64,000 nucleotides of DNA from UBA1258 sp963643225 (lineage in GTDB: Bacteria > Bacillota > Clostridia > Lachnospirales > Lachnospiraceae), in the NCBI GenBank assembly GCA_963643225.1, contig CAVIIX010000008.1:1-64000 (forward strand), read 5' to 3'. This document shows positions 26,358 to 33,910 of the stretch, one piece after another (the first letter of the stretch is position 1; every line of letters starts with the position of its first letter). The notes beneath the pieces are model-generated. The model made no database searches. It was given only the letters and a program-made list of their open reading frames with translations, and was not told the origin of the DNA. The translations under genes were made by a program, and so were the position numbers.

Positions 26358-26387
26358 ATATTAGAATCGGGAACTTGAAAAACTCAA
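26358..26387 (-). promoter_or_regulatory. rho promoter, overlapping the divergent DUF4364 promoter
   Basis: Minus strand TTGAGT, an 18-base spacer and TAATAT. The -35 lies inside the spacer of the + promoter at 26375-26403, so both cannot easily be occupied at once. A nearby palindrome, GAATCGT-AA-ACGATTC at about 26307-26322, may be an operator in the rho leader. Confidence 0.5.
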
Positions 26388-26403
26388 AATTCTCGACTAT
26401 GAT
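26375..26403 (+). promoter_or_regulatory. DUF4364 gene promoter
   Basis: TTGAAA, 17 bases, TATGAT, located about 50 bases before the DUF4364 start. The spacing is ideal and the two boxes each match consensus at four or five positions. Confidence 0.55.
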
Positions 26404-26454
26404 TATATAAGGCTTTCCCAAAATTGTAAACCCCCTATTTTAAAAGGACTAAAA

Positions 26455-26970
26455 ATGACACAGGATCCGCTGACCTTATACAAATTAATAGTGCTATATA
26501 TGCTAAACAGAGTAACCTTTCCATTAACCAAGGCTCAGGTAATGGACTACATTCTTGAAAAAGAATACACAAACTTTCTTACCTTACAGCAGGCCATTTC
26601 AGAGCTTACGGATGCTGATATGTTAAAAGCCAAATCAATCCGCAACCGCACTCACCTTGAAATCACTGAGGAAGGAAAGGAAACTCTTGGTTTCTTTGAA
26701 AACCGCATCAGTTCCCAGATAAAAGAGGATATTGATAAATATTTTAAGGAAAATCAGTTTGAGTTAAAAAACGAAGTCTCCGTCCTGTCCAATTATTACA
26801 AGGCCACCACCGGTGAATACGAGGCTAACCTTATTATAAGAGAAAAGAATATAAATTTAATTAACATTACAATGTCGGTTCCCACCGAAGGAATGGCGTC
26901 TTCCATTTGTGACAAATGGGAATCCTCAAGCCAGGATGTTTACAATGCTTTGATTGAGAAGCTGTTTTAA
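26455..26970 (+). CDS. DUF4364 family protein (winged-helix-like)
   Basis: 171 residues. The first ~75 form a winged helix-turn-helix (a helical start, TKAQVMDYI, LQQAISELTDADML, and a wing with HLEITEEGKETL). The rest is an alpha/beta domain of unknown role. The family is confined largely to Clostridia and often lies next to cell-envelope or housekeeping genes. DNA binding is inferred from the fold. AAAGGA precedes the start. Confidence 0.8.
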   Translation: MTQDPLTLYKLIVLYMLNRVTFPLTKAQVMDYILEKEYTNFLTLQQAISELTDADMLKAKSIRNRTHLEITEEGKETLGFFENRISSQIKEDIDKYFKENQFELKNEVSVLSNYYKATTGEYEANLIIREKNINLINITMSVPTEGMASSICDKWESSSQDVYNALIEKLF

Positions 26971-26983
26971 ATACCTTAAAAAA

Positions 26984-27060
26984 GGGCTTCGCTTGCGAAG
27001 CTAAAGAGCAAAGCAGAGTCGCTAAGGCGACATATTCCTTACGCGTAAGCGCGCATCAAC
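26984..27060 (+). repeat. Repeat family B, copy B2
   Basis: Begins 14 bases after the DUF4364 stop in the same orientation. It carries GCTTCGC-TT-GCGAAGC and GTCGC-TAAG-GCGAC stems and the core GGCGACATATTCCTTACG at 27026-27043. The stems differ in sequence from those of B1 and B3 but are still paired. Confidence 0.75.
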
Positions 27061-27093
27061 AAAAAGTAGCGCCTTAAATTCAAGACTCGCTCA

Positions 27094-28395
27094 TCATAAT
27101 TCAAGCATCTCTTCCATTACATTTCCGTCAGCATCAGGAAGGGTGCCACCTAAAATTTTTGAGATTGTTGGTCCCTCGTCCCAAAGGTGCATGGAGTCGA
27201 TGCGGGCTCCTTTTTTAATGCCGTAGCCTTTGGCTGCAAAGAAGGTGATGTTGCCTGGCTTTGTGGGAAGACAGCCGTGAGTTGCAAACATCTGATTATT
27301 CTTTGTATCTTTGACTGCTTCAGTCAGTACTTCGAATTCATTTAAGAAATAATATCCTTCCTTACCTTCTATCATGCAGAAGCATTCTCCGTCTGCTCCC
27401 ATTTCGGAGGCCTCTTTAGAAGTGTAAATTTCTTCTATGCCAAGGCGTTCATCTTTCTTCATTTCATTGAGTGTTTCGGTCAATTCTTCCAGAAACGCTT
27501 CCTCCGCTGCATATTTTTCATTTAAATAAATGTAGCAGGAGCCATCCGCTTCTTTTGCAATTACCTTATATGTATCGATGTGACCGTTCTTAACCGTTAA
27601 GTATCCTTTATCAAGAAAATATTTGTTTAAATAAACAATTGTGTGCATGTCAAGCTGGCAATGGTCACCCAGCACTATAAAGGTAGTCTCGTCCATGGGA
27701 CGGGTTTTCTTTAAATATTCTTCAAGCTCCCCAAGTCTCTTATCATGGCGCTTCAAGGCTTCCGTAACAGCTTCATGATGCACACCGTGTAAATGTCTGT
27801 TGGTATCAACGTCCGTTAAATGAATCATCAGCATATCAGGATCGTATTTTTCAATTGTGTATTTTGCGCATTCCATTACAAAATTATCTAAATCCGGCTG
27901 CTTTACCCCGTGACGGATATCTCCGAATTTTTTGTTTACTTCAAGTAAATATTTAGGAGTGCCGTTAGCAAGACAGGCCGTTACCTGGTTCTGAAGCTTA
28001 CGGGTTACTAAAATTTCAGGAATGTTGTATTTAACTTTTGCGCCCCCCATAACCGGCCACAAAAGCGTTGCAATTGTCATGCCTTTTTCTTTTGCCACAT
28101 CCACAATTGTCTTTCCGTTAATGTATTTTTCTTTGTACAGCCAGTCGGGCTTTTTGCGGGCAGGCTGAAATTTCGTGTTGTTGACAATGCGGTGATGGTT
28201 GGGCATTTTACCGGACACTATTGCAGAATGTGCTGGATATGTAAGGGAAGGATAAACGGAATAAACCGTGTCACAGAAAGCACCTTCCTCTATGAAGGTT
28301 TTAAAATTAGGCTGAGCGGACATAAATTCCATGTCCTGCCTGCCTGTTGCATCCAAAGAAACAATTATCATTCTTTGTTTTCCCTGCTTTCCCAT
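27094..28395 (-). CDS. Alkaline-phosphatase-superfamily phosphodiesterase/pyrophosphatase
   Basis: 433 residues, no signal peptide, so probably cytoplasmic. The metal site and nucleophile of the nucleotide pyrophosphatase/phosphodiesterase branch are visible: SLDATG with metal Asp near residue 12, YPSLTYPAHSA with nucleophilic Thr near 50, LTDVDTNRHLHG with a metal Asp and His near 195, LGDHCQ near 240 and a final THGCLPT His near 370. It hydrolyses phosphodiester or pyrophosphate bonds; the substrate is unknown. It overlaps nothing and lies four bases downstream of rarA, so co-transcribed. Confidence 0.88.
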   Translation of the reverse strand: MGKQGKQRMIIVSLDATGRQDMEFMSAQPNFKTFIEEGAFCDTVYSVYPSLTYPAHSAIVSGKMPNHHRIVNNTKFQPARKKPDWLYKEKYINGKTIVDVAKEKGMTIATLLWPVMGGAKVKYNIPEILVTRKLQNQVTACLANGTPKYLLEVNKKFGDIRHGVKQPDLDNFVMECAKYTIEKYDPDMLMIHLTDVDTNRHLHGVHHEAVTEALKRHDKRLGELEEYLKKTRPMDETTFIVLGDHCQLDMHTIVYLNKYFLDKGYLTVKNGHIDTYKVIAKEADGSCYIYLNEKYAAEEAFLEELTETLNEMKKDERLGIEEIYTSKEASEMGADGECFCMIEGKEGYYFLNEFEVLTEAVKDTKNNQMFATHGCLPTKPGNITFFAAKGYGIKKGARIDSMHLWDEGPTISKILGGTLPDADGNVMEEMLEL

Positions 28396-28398
28396 TAA

Positions 28399-29727
28399 TT
28401 AATCCTCCGCTTCTTTCTTAATTCGTTTCATGTGTTCGTTAATTTTTGTTTCGTAGCCGTTAAACGAAGGCCTGTAAAATTCCGTTCCCGAAAGCTCATA
28501 GGGAAGGTACTGCTGTTTACAGTAATCGTTTTTATAATCGTGTGAATATTTGTATCCAATACCGTGTCCAAGTTTTGCAGCCCCCTTATAATGAGCATCC
28601 TGTAAGTGGGTAGGTATTAAAAGATTTCCCTTTTCTTTAACCGCCGCCATTGCCTCTTCAATTGCCACACAGCTGCGGTTTGATTTGGGCGCCGTCGCAA
28701 TATAGGCTACAGCCTGTGACAAAATAATCTGTGCTTCCGGCATTCCGACTCTTTCAACCGCCTGCGCCGCAGCGGTTGCTAAAATCAAAGCCTGAGGATC
28801 TGCATTTCCGACATCCTCTGAAGCACATATCATCATACGCCTTGCAATAAAAGTTACGCTTTCGCCTGCATAGAGCATTTTTGCAAGATAATAAATTGCT
28901 GCGTCAGGGTCCGACCCACGCATGCTTTTAATAAAAGCGGAAATCGTGTCGTAGTGATTGTCTCCATCCTTATCAAACAAAACCGCCCGCTTCTGAATGC
29001 ATTCCTCAGCAACTGCTAAATCAATATGGATTTTTCCATCCTCTGCCCGCTCCGTAGTCATAACGCCAAGTTCGATTGCGTTAAGAGCACGTCTTGCATC
29101 TCCCCCTGCCTGGTCTGCCAAAAATTCAAGAGCCTCAGGTGTAATGTCTGCATTAAAGGAGCCAAGCCCGTTTTCTTTATCCGCAAGAGCCCTGTTGATT
29201 ATGGTTCTGATATTTTCAAAACTCAAAGGCTTTAATTCAAAAATCTGGCTTCTTGAAATTAAAGCGCCGTTTACTTCAAAATATGGGTTTTCTGTGGTGG
29301 CGCCGATTAGCGTTAAGGTCCCATCTTCAACGTAGGGAAGTAAATAGTCCTGCTGGGATTTATTAAAACGGTGAATTTCGTCTATAAAAAGAATCGTCTT
29401 TTTACCATAACCGCCAAGCGTTGTCTTTGCCCTTTCAACCACCTCTTCCATATCCTTTTTGCCTGCAATTGTAGCATTTATCTGGCAAAATTCAGATTTT
29501 GTGGTGTTGGCAATAACCTTTGCAAGGGTGGTTTTGCCGGTGCCAGGAGGTCCGTAAAAAATAACTGAGCTTAATTTATCTGCCTTTATCGCCCGATACA
29601 AAAGCTTATCCTTGCTTAAAATATGCTCCTGCCCCACCACTTCATCGATAGTCTTAGGCCTTAGCCTTGCTGCAAGGGGCGATTCCTTTTCTTTACTTTT
29701 TGCCTCCATTATTTGAAAAATGTCCAT
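28399..29727 (-). CDS. rarA: Replication-associated recombination protein RarA (MgsA)
   Basis: 442 residues. A clamp-loader-type AAA+ ATPase acting at stalled replication forks. Walker A GPPGTGKTTLAK near residue 58, Walker B LFIDEIHRFNK near 113, sensor 1 GATTENP, and the C-terminal tetramerisation domain with SMRGSDPDAAIYYLAKML and HLQDAHYKGA. An MFS gene ends upstream and the phosphodiesterase follows four bases later. Confidence 0.95.
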   Translation of the reverse strand: MDIFQIMEAKSKEKESPLAARLRPKTIDEVVGQEHILSKDKLLYRAIKADKLSSVIFYGPPGTGKTTLAKVIANTTKSEFCQINATIAGKKDMEEVVERAKTTLGGYGKKTILFIDEIHRFNKSQQDYLLPYVEDGTLTLIGATTENPYFEVNGALISRSQIFELKPLSFENIRTIINRALADKENGLGSFNADITPEALEFLADQAGGDARRALNAIELGVMTTERAEDGKIHIDLAVAEECIQKRAVLFDKDGDNHYDTISAFIKSMRGSDPDAAIYYLAKMLYAGESVTFIARRMMICASEDVGNADPQALILATAAAQAVERVGMPEAQIILSQAVAYIATAPKSNRSCVAIEEAMAAVKEKGNLLIPTHLQDAHYKGAAKLGHGIGYKYSHDYKNDYCKQQYLPYELSGTEFYRPSFNGYETKINEHMKRIKKEAED

Positions 29728-29737
29728 TTAAAAAACC

Positions 29738-30922
29738 TCATTTTTTCTTTTGCTGCAAAAGAAAAAGCATACAAATGCTAAGTATAGCAGGAAATAAAAG
29801 AGACACCTTAAAGCCATCCCTTATAAAGCCCGTTGCGTCTCCAACAAAGCCTGCAAGTGCAGGGCCTAAAGTACATCCGATGTCACCAAAAAGTGCTAAA
29901 ATCGAAAACATTTTGGTGCCGCCATGTTCAAAGCGACGAGACGCAAGGGAATAGGTGCCCGGCCACATAAGCCCCACGGAAAGGCCGCAGAGAGCGCAGC
30001 CTGAAAGTGATAAATAGGGATTTTCCGAAAAGGCCACCATCACATAGCTTATAATGCATAGGACTCCGCTAAAGAAAATGAATTTAGCTAAATCCATTTT
30101 TTCTCCGAATATTCCAAAGAAAAGCCTTACGATTCCCATTAAAAGTGCAAAGGTGCAAGGACCCAGTAAATCGCCTGTTGTTTTTGAAACGTGAAGGCCT
30201 TCTTCTGCAAACAGCGAAGCCCACTGGCTCATGGCAAGCTCTGAAGCGCCTGCACACACCATTATAATTAAAAATGCCCAGAATATTTTTCTTGATAAAA
30301 GTTCCTTTATTGGAGTGTCTTCTGACCCTTCGTTTAGTTCGCACACAGGTACGAGGCAGAATAAAACAGAATTAACGGCAGGAATAAGAGCCCAGATGAT
30401 GCTTAATACCGGCCAGTGCTCAACTCCTAATAACAAAAATATTACAGTTGAAACTGCCACTACCAGCACCTGTCCCCAACAGTAAAAGGAATGAAGCATG
30501 CTCATGGCCGAAGCCTTGGCATCGCCTGGAAGAGCCTCCACAACAGGAGAAATCACCACTTCATCAAGACCTCCGCCGATAGCACAGAACATATTGGCAA
30601 TTATAAGACCTGTGAACGGATTCATTAAAAAGGGAAGTGTCCCGTAAAATACAAGTCCAAGGGCTGCAAAAACGTGAGCAAGCACGCAGCAGCGTTTAAG
30701 CCCCACAGGCTTTACAAACCAGGCCGAGGTAAAATCGATGCACATTTGTGTAGCAAAATTAAGAACAATTAATATGCTTAAATCCGCCAGGTTTAAATCA
30801 AACTGACCTGAAAAGGTAACAAATAGGAGCGGTGCAAAATTATTGACGATTGCCTGAGTCACATAGCCTGTGTAGGAGGCATATTTTGTTGCTTTATAAG
30901 AATTTTTAATACCTGTTTTCAT
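29738..30922 (-). CDS. MFS transporter
   Basis: 394 residues with about twelve hydrophobic segments in two halves. The fold and the LMWPGTYSLASRRFEHGGTK segment resemble sugar/fucose-type permeases of the major facilitator superfamily, but the usual GXXXDRXGR loop is degenerate. The substrate is not predictable. It is the first gene of a probable three-gene run with rarA and the phosphodiesterase. Two ATG codons with AAAGG ahead of them compete as start. Confidence 0.8.
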   Translation of the reverse strand: MKTGIKNSYKATKYASYTGYVTQAIVNNFAPLLFVTFSGQFDLNLADLSILIVLNFATQMCIDFTSAWFVKPVGLKRCCVLAHVFAALGLVFYGTLPFLMNPFTGLIIANMFCAIGGGLDEVVISPVVEALPGDAKASAMSMLHSFYCWGQVLVVAVSTVIFLLLGVEHWPVLSIIWALIPAVNSVLFCLVPVCELNEGSEDTPIKELLSRKIFWAFLIIMVCAGASELAMSQWASLFAEEGLHVSKTTGDLLGPCTFALLMGIVRLFFGIFGEKMDLAKFIFFSGVLCIISYVMVAFSENPYLSLSGCALCGLSVGLMWPGTYSLASRRFEHGGTKMFSILALFGDIGCTLGPALAGFVGDATGFIRDGFKVSLLFPAILSICMLFLLQQKKK

Positions 30923-31001
30923 GCCTTTTTCATGCCTTTTTTCATAACTTTTTATACCCGTTTATTATATCAAATATTTTTAATTTTTAATACATAAATA
31001 A

Positions 31002-31046
31002 AACACTGTACAGGTGGGAATTTTCTCACCTGCACAGTGTTTTTTT
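31002..31046. terminator. Bidirectional intrinsic terminator after clpB-DUF4250
   Basis: AACACTGTaCAGGTG pairs with CACCTGcACAGTGTT (one mismatch) around a short loop, with T-runs on both sides. It overlaps the stop of the small DUF4250 gene and separates it from the MFS gene. Confidence 0.88.
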
Positions 31047-31218
31047 ATTTAAACTGGTTAGTCTCCGGATCGTAGCGATATCCAGCCTTACTCAATTTAT
31101 TTAAAAGTGTTGCTTCGTCTTCGTCCAAATCATCGCATAAATCCATCAGACTTTTATAGTTGTCTCTAAGCTTTAAATTAAGAAAGCTTACAAGCATTAC
31201 CGGTTCTTGCGGCAGCAT
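31045..31218 (-). CDS. DUF4250 family small protein
   Basis: 57 residues, too short for many gene finders. MLPQEPVMLVSFLNLKLRD, the LCDDLDEDEATL helix and a terminal YDPETNQF match the DUF4250 family of small Clostridial proteins of unknown function. The start is supported by GGAGGT eight bases upstream, inside clpB. Its first 22 bases overlap the end of clpB in another frame, implying translational coupling. There is no membrane segment; the helices suggest a helix-turn-helix-like fold, which is inference. Confidence 0.85.
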   Translation of the reverse strand: MLPQEPVMLVSFLNLKLRDNYKSLMDLCDDLDEDEATLLNKLSKAGYRYDPETNQFK

Positions 31219-33782
31219 AGCGCACCTCCATCAACCGTGATTAAAATTTCATCACCGGCATCTATTGTATCAGAAAGAAGCAATTTTGCAATCTGAATTT
31301 CAACGGTTTTCTGTAAATAACGTTTTAAGGGACGGGCTCCGTACAAGGGCTCATATCCGTCATGGGCAATAAATTTCAAGGCTTCATCTGTAATATTTAA
31401 TTTAATTTCTCTGTCTTCAAGACGCTCTTCAAGACCTTTAATTAAAAGCCTTGCAATGTCTGCCATATTGCCTTCGGTCAAGGGCTTAAACATAATGATT
31501 TCATCAAGTCTGTTGATAAATTCAGGCCTGAAGGAGGCTTTAACCGTGGCCATAACTGTGTTTTCAGCTTCTTCTGAAATTTCACCACTGGCGTCTATTC
31601 CCTGTAAAAGTGCATCAGCTCCAAGGTTTGAAGTCATTATTAAAATCGTATTTTTAAAATCAACCGTGCGCCCTAAGGAATCCGTCACTCTGCCATCATC
31701 GAGTATCTGCAAAAGAACATTAAATACATCAGGATGTGCTTTTTCTATTTCATCAAATAAAACTACCGAATAGGGTTTTCTTCTGACAGCTTCCGTAAGC
31801 TGACCGCCTTCTTCATAGCCCACATATCCAGGAGGCGCTCCGATAAGACGGGATACGGAAAACTTCTCCATATACTCGCTCATATCGATTCTCACCATGT
31901 TGGCTTCATCATCAAACAGTGCTCCTGCCAAAGCCTTGGAAAGCTCGGTTTTACCTACACCCGTAGGCCCCAGGAATAAAAATGACCCAATCGGTCGATT
32001 AGGATCCTTGATGCCTGCTCTGGACCTGATAATAGCCTCCGTCACTTTATTAACGGCTTCGTCCTGACCCACAACTGTCTTGTGAAGCTCCTCATCCAGA
32101 TGAAGTGTTTTGTTTCTTTCGCTTTCAGTTAATTTATTTAAGGGAATGCCGGTCCAGCGTGAAATTATCTTTGTAATTTCTTCTTCCGTAACCGCTTCAT
32201 GTACAAATGAAAGCTCTTTATTTTCATTTTCCTTTTCAAGTTTTTCTAACTGCTTCTTTAAATCCGGAAGTTTACCATAGGAAAGCTCTGCCGCCTTTTC
32301 GTAATTTCCTTCTCTCGAAGCTGTCTGGATTTCACCGTTCACCTTTTCAATTTCTTCCCTTAATTCAGATAGTCTTCCCACGGATTTCTTTTCGTTTTCC
32401 CATGTGGCTCGACGTCCGGCAAGCTCTTCCTTTTCCTTTGCAAGCTCTGCCTTTAAGGCTTCAAGACGTTCTTGACTTAATCGGTCAGTCTCATTTTTAA
32501 GAGCCGCCTCCTCGATTTCAAGCTGCATAACTCGTCTCTTGATTTCATCGATTTCCTGAGGCTCTGAATTCATTTCTGTCTTAATCAGGGCACAGGCTTC
32601 ATCCACAAGGTCTATTGCCTTATCCGGCAAAAATCTGTCAGAAATATATCGATGTGAAAGGGTCGCAGCACTCACCAAAGCGTTATCCATAATCTTAACT
32701 CCATGGAAGACCTCGTACCTTTCCTTTAAGCCTCTTAAAATCGAAATGGTGTCTTCAACCGTAGGCTCTTCCACATGCACAGGCTGGAAACGACGCTCTA
32801 AGGCTGCATCCTTTTCAATGTATTCCCTGTATTCATCAAGAGTGGTAGCACCGATACAGTGCAGCTCCCCTCTTGCCAGCATAGGCTTTAGCATATTGCC
32901 TGCATCCAGTGCTCCGTCTGTCTTGCCTGCACCCACGATAGTGTGAAGCTCATCGATAAAGAGAATGATTTCGCCACCGGATTTCTTTACTTCCTCTAAG
33001 ACTGCCTTTAAACGCTCTTCAAATTCGCCACGATATTTTGCCCCTGCAATTAAGGCTCCTATGTCCAAAGAAAAAATCTTTTTATCCTTTAAATTATTTG
33101 GTACATCCCCTCTTACAATTCTTAATGCAAGGCCTTCCACCACCGCTGTTTTACCTACGCCTGGCTCACCTATCAGCACGGGATTATTCTTTGTCTTTCT
33201 TGATAAAATCTGAATAATGCTTCTTATTTCGTTATCTCTTCCGATAACAGGATCAAGCTTATTGTTTCTTGCTACCTCCACAAGGTCACGGCCGTATTTA
33301 TTTAACGTATCGTATGTAGCCTCCGGGTTATCGCTTACAACTCTCTGATTGCCCCTGACTGTGGATAAAGCCTTTAAAAATCTTTCCCGTGTAAGACCGT
33401 ATTCATTAAATAAGGCCTTCATATTTTTGCTCGGATTTTTAAGCAGCGAAAGAAAAAGATGTTCAACGGAAACATATTCATCTCCCATTGCCTTAGCTTC
33501 ATCTTCCGCAAAATTAAGGGCTTTGTTTAAATAGTCACCAACATACTGCTTGCCTCCCTGCACCTTAGGGCGCTTATTGATTTCAGAAATCACACGGTCG
33601 GTAAAATGGTTTGTGTTTATCTCCATCTTTTCTATTAATTTTAGTATCAGACTGTCCTCAAGCTTTAGTAACGACAAAAGAAGGTGTTCTTCTTCAATTT
33701 CCTGGTTGCCATATTCCATTGCAATTCGTTCACAGTTTGAAAGTGCTTCATTTGATTTTTGTGTAAATTTAGTAATGTTCAT
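31197..33782 (-). CDS. clpB: ATP-dependent chaperone ClpB
   Basis: 861 residues, full length. A hexameric disaggregase that pulls proteins out of aggregates with DnaK. N-domain (1-145); NBD1 with Walker A GEPGVGKTAVVEG near residue 204 and Walker B LFIDELHTIVG; the coiled-coil M domain (about 400-525), which distinguishes ClpB from ClpC; and NBD2 with GPTGVGKTELSKA near 605. AGGTGG precedes the start. A CIRCE operator over its promoter shows HrcA control. Confidence 0.98.
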   Translation of the reverse strand: MNITKFTQKSNEALSNCERIAMEYGNQEIEEEHLLLSLLKLEDSLILKLIEKMEINTNHFTDRVISEINKRPKVQGGKQYVGDYLNKALNFAEDEAKAMGDEYVSVEHLFLSLLKNPSKNMKALFNEYGLTRERFLKALSTVRGNQRVVSDNPEATYDTLNKYGRDLVEVARNNKLDPVIGRDNEIRSIIQILSRKTKNNPVLIGEPGVGKTAVVEGLALRIVRGDVPNNLKDKKIFSLDIGALIAGAKYRGEFEERLKAVLEEVKKSGGEIILFIDELHTIVGAGKTDGALDAGNMLKPMLARGELHCIGATTLDEYREYIEKDAALERRFQPVHVEEPTVEDTISILRGLKERYEVFHGVKIMDNALVSAATLSHRYISDRFLPDKAIDLVDEACALIKTEMNSEPQEIDEIKRRVMQLEIEEAALKNETDRLSQERLEALKAELAKEKEELAGRRATWENEKKSVGRLSELREEIEKVNGEIQTASREGNYEKAAELSYGKLPDLKKQLEKLEKENENKELSFVHEAVTEEEITKIISRWTGIPLNKLTESERNKTLHLDEELHKTVVGQDEAVNKVTEAIIRSRAGIKDPNRPIGSFLFLGPTGVGKTELSKALAGALFDDEANMVRIDMSEYMEKFSVSRLIGAPPGYVGYEEGGQLTEAVRRKPYSVVLFDEIEKAHPDVFNVLLQILDDGRVTDSLGRTVDFKNTILIMTSNLGADALLQGIDASGEISEEAENTVMATVKASFRPEFINRLDEIIMFKPLTEGNMADIARLLIKGLEERLEDREIKLNITDEALKFIAHDGYEPLYGARPLKRYLQKTVEIQIAKLLLSDTIDAGDEILITVDGGALCCRKNR

Positions 33783-33805
33783 ATAATCACCACCTTTGTA
33801 ACTTC

Positions 33806-33834
33806 GTTATAACGCAAAAATTAGCACTCGTCAA
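33806..33834 (-). promoter_or_regulatory. clpB promoter
   Basis: Minus strand TTGACG, 17-base spacer, TATAAC. The -35 box lies in the middle of the CIRCE element, so HrcA binding would block RNA polymerase. Confidence 0.8.
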
Positions 33835-33847
33835 CAGTGAGTGCTAA
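33821..33847. promoter_or_regulatory. CIRCE operator (HrcA binding site)
   Basis: TTAGCACTC, nine bases, GAGTGCTAA: an exact match to the consensus CIRCE inverted repeat. It overlaps the clpB -35 box. In many Firmicutes clpB is instead controlled by CtsR or sigma B, so here clpB belongs to the HrcA class. hrcA itself is not in the window. Confidence 0.97.
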
Positions 33848-33860
33848 CAATTTATCAAAA

Positions 33861-33910
33861 GTTTATAAAAGCTCAATAACCCCCACTGCCTAAAGGCAGT
33901 GGGGGCTATT
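33861..33910 (-). repeat. Repeat family A, terminal hairpin copy A4
   Basis: Only the 3' part of the element: a long hairpin with core CCCCCACTGCC/GGCAGTGGGGG extended by AATAG/TTATT pairing, then the GAGCTTTTATAAAC tail. It abuts the stop codon of the GH31 gene and is well placed to terminate the pro-GH31 transcript. Confidence 0.8.
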
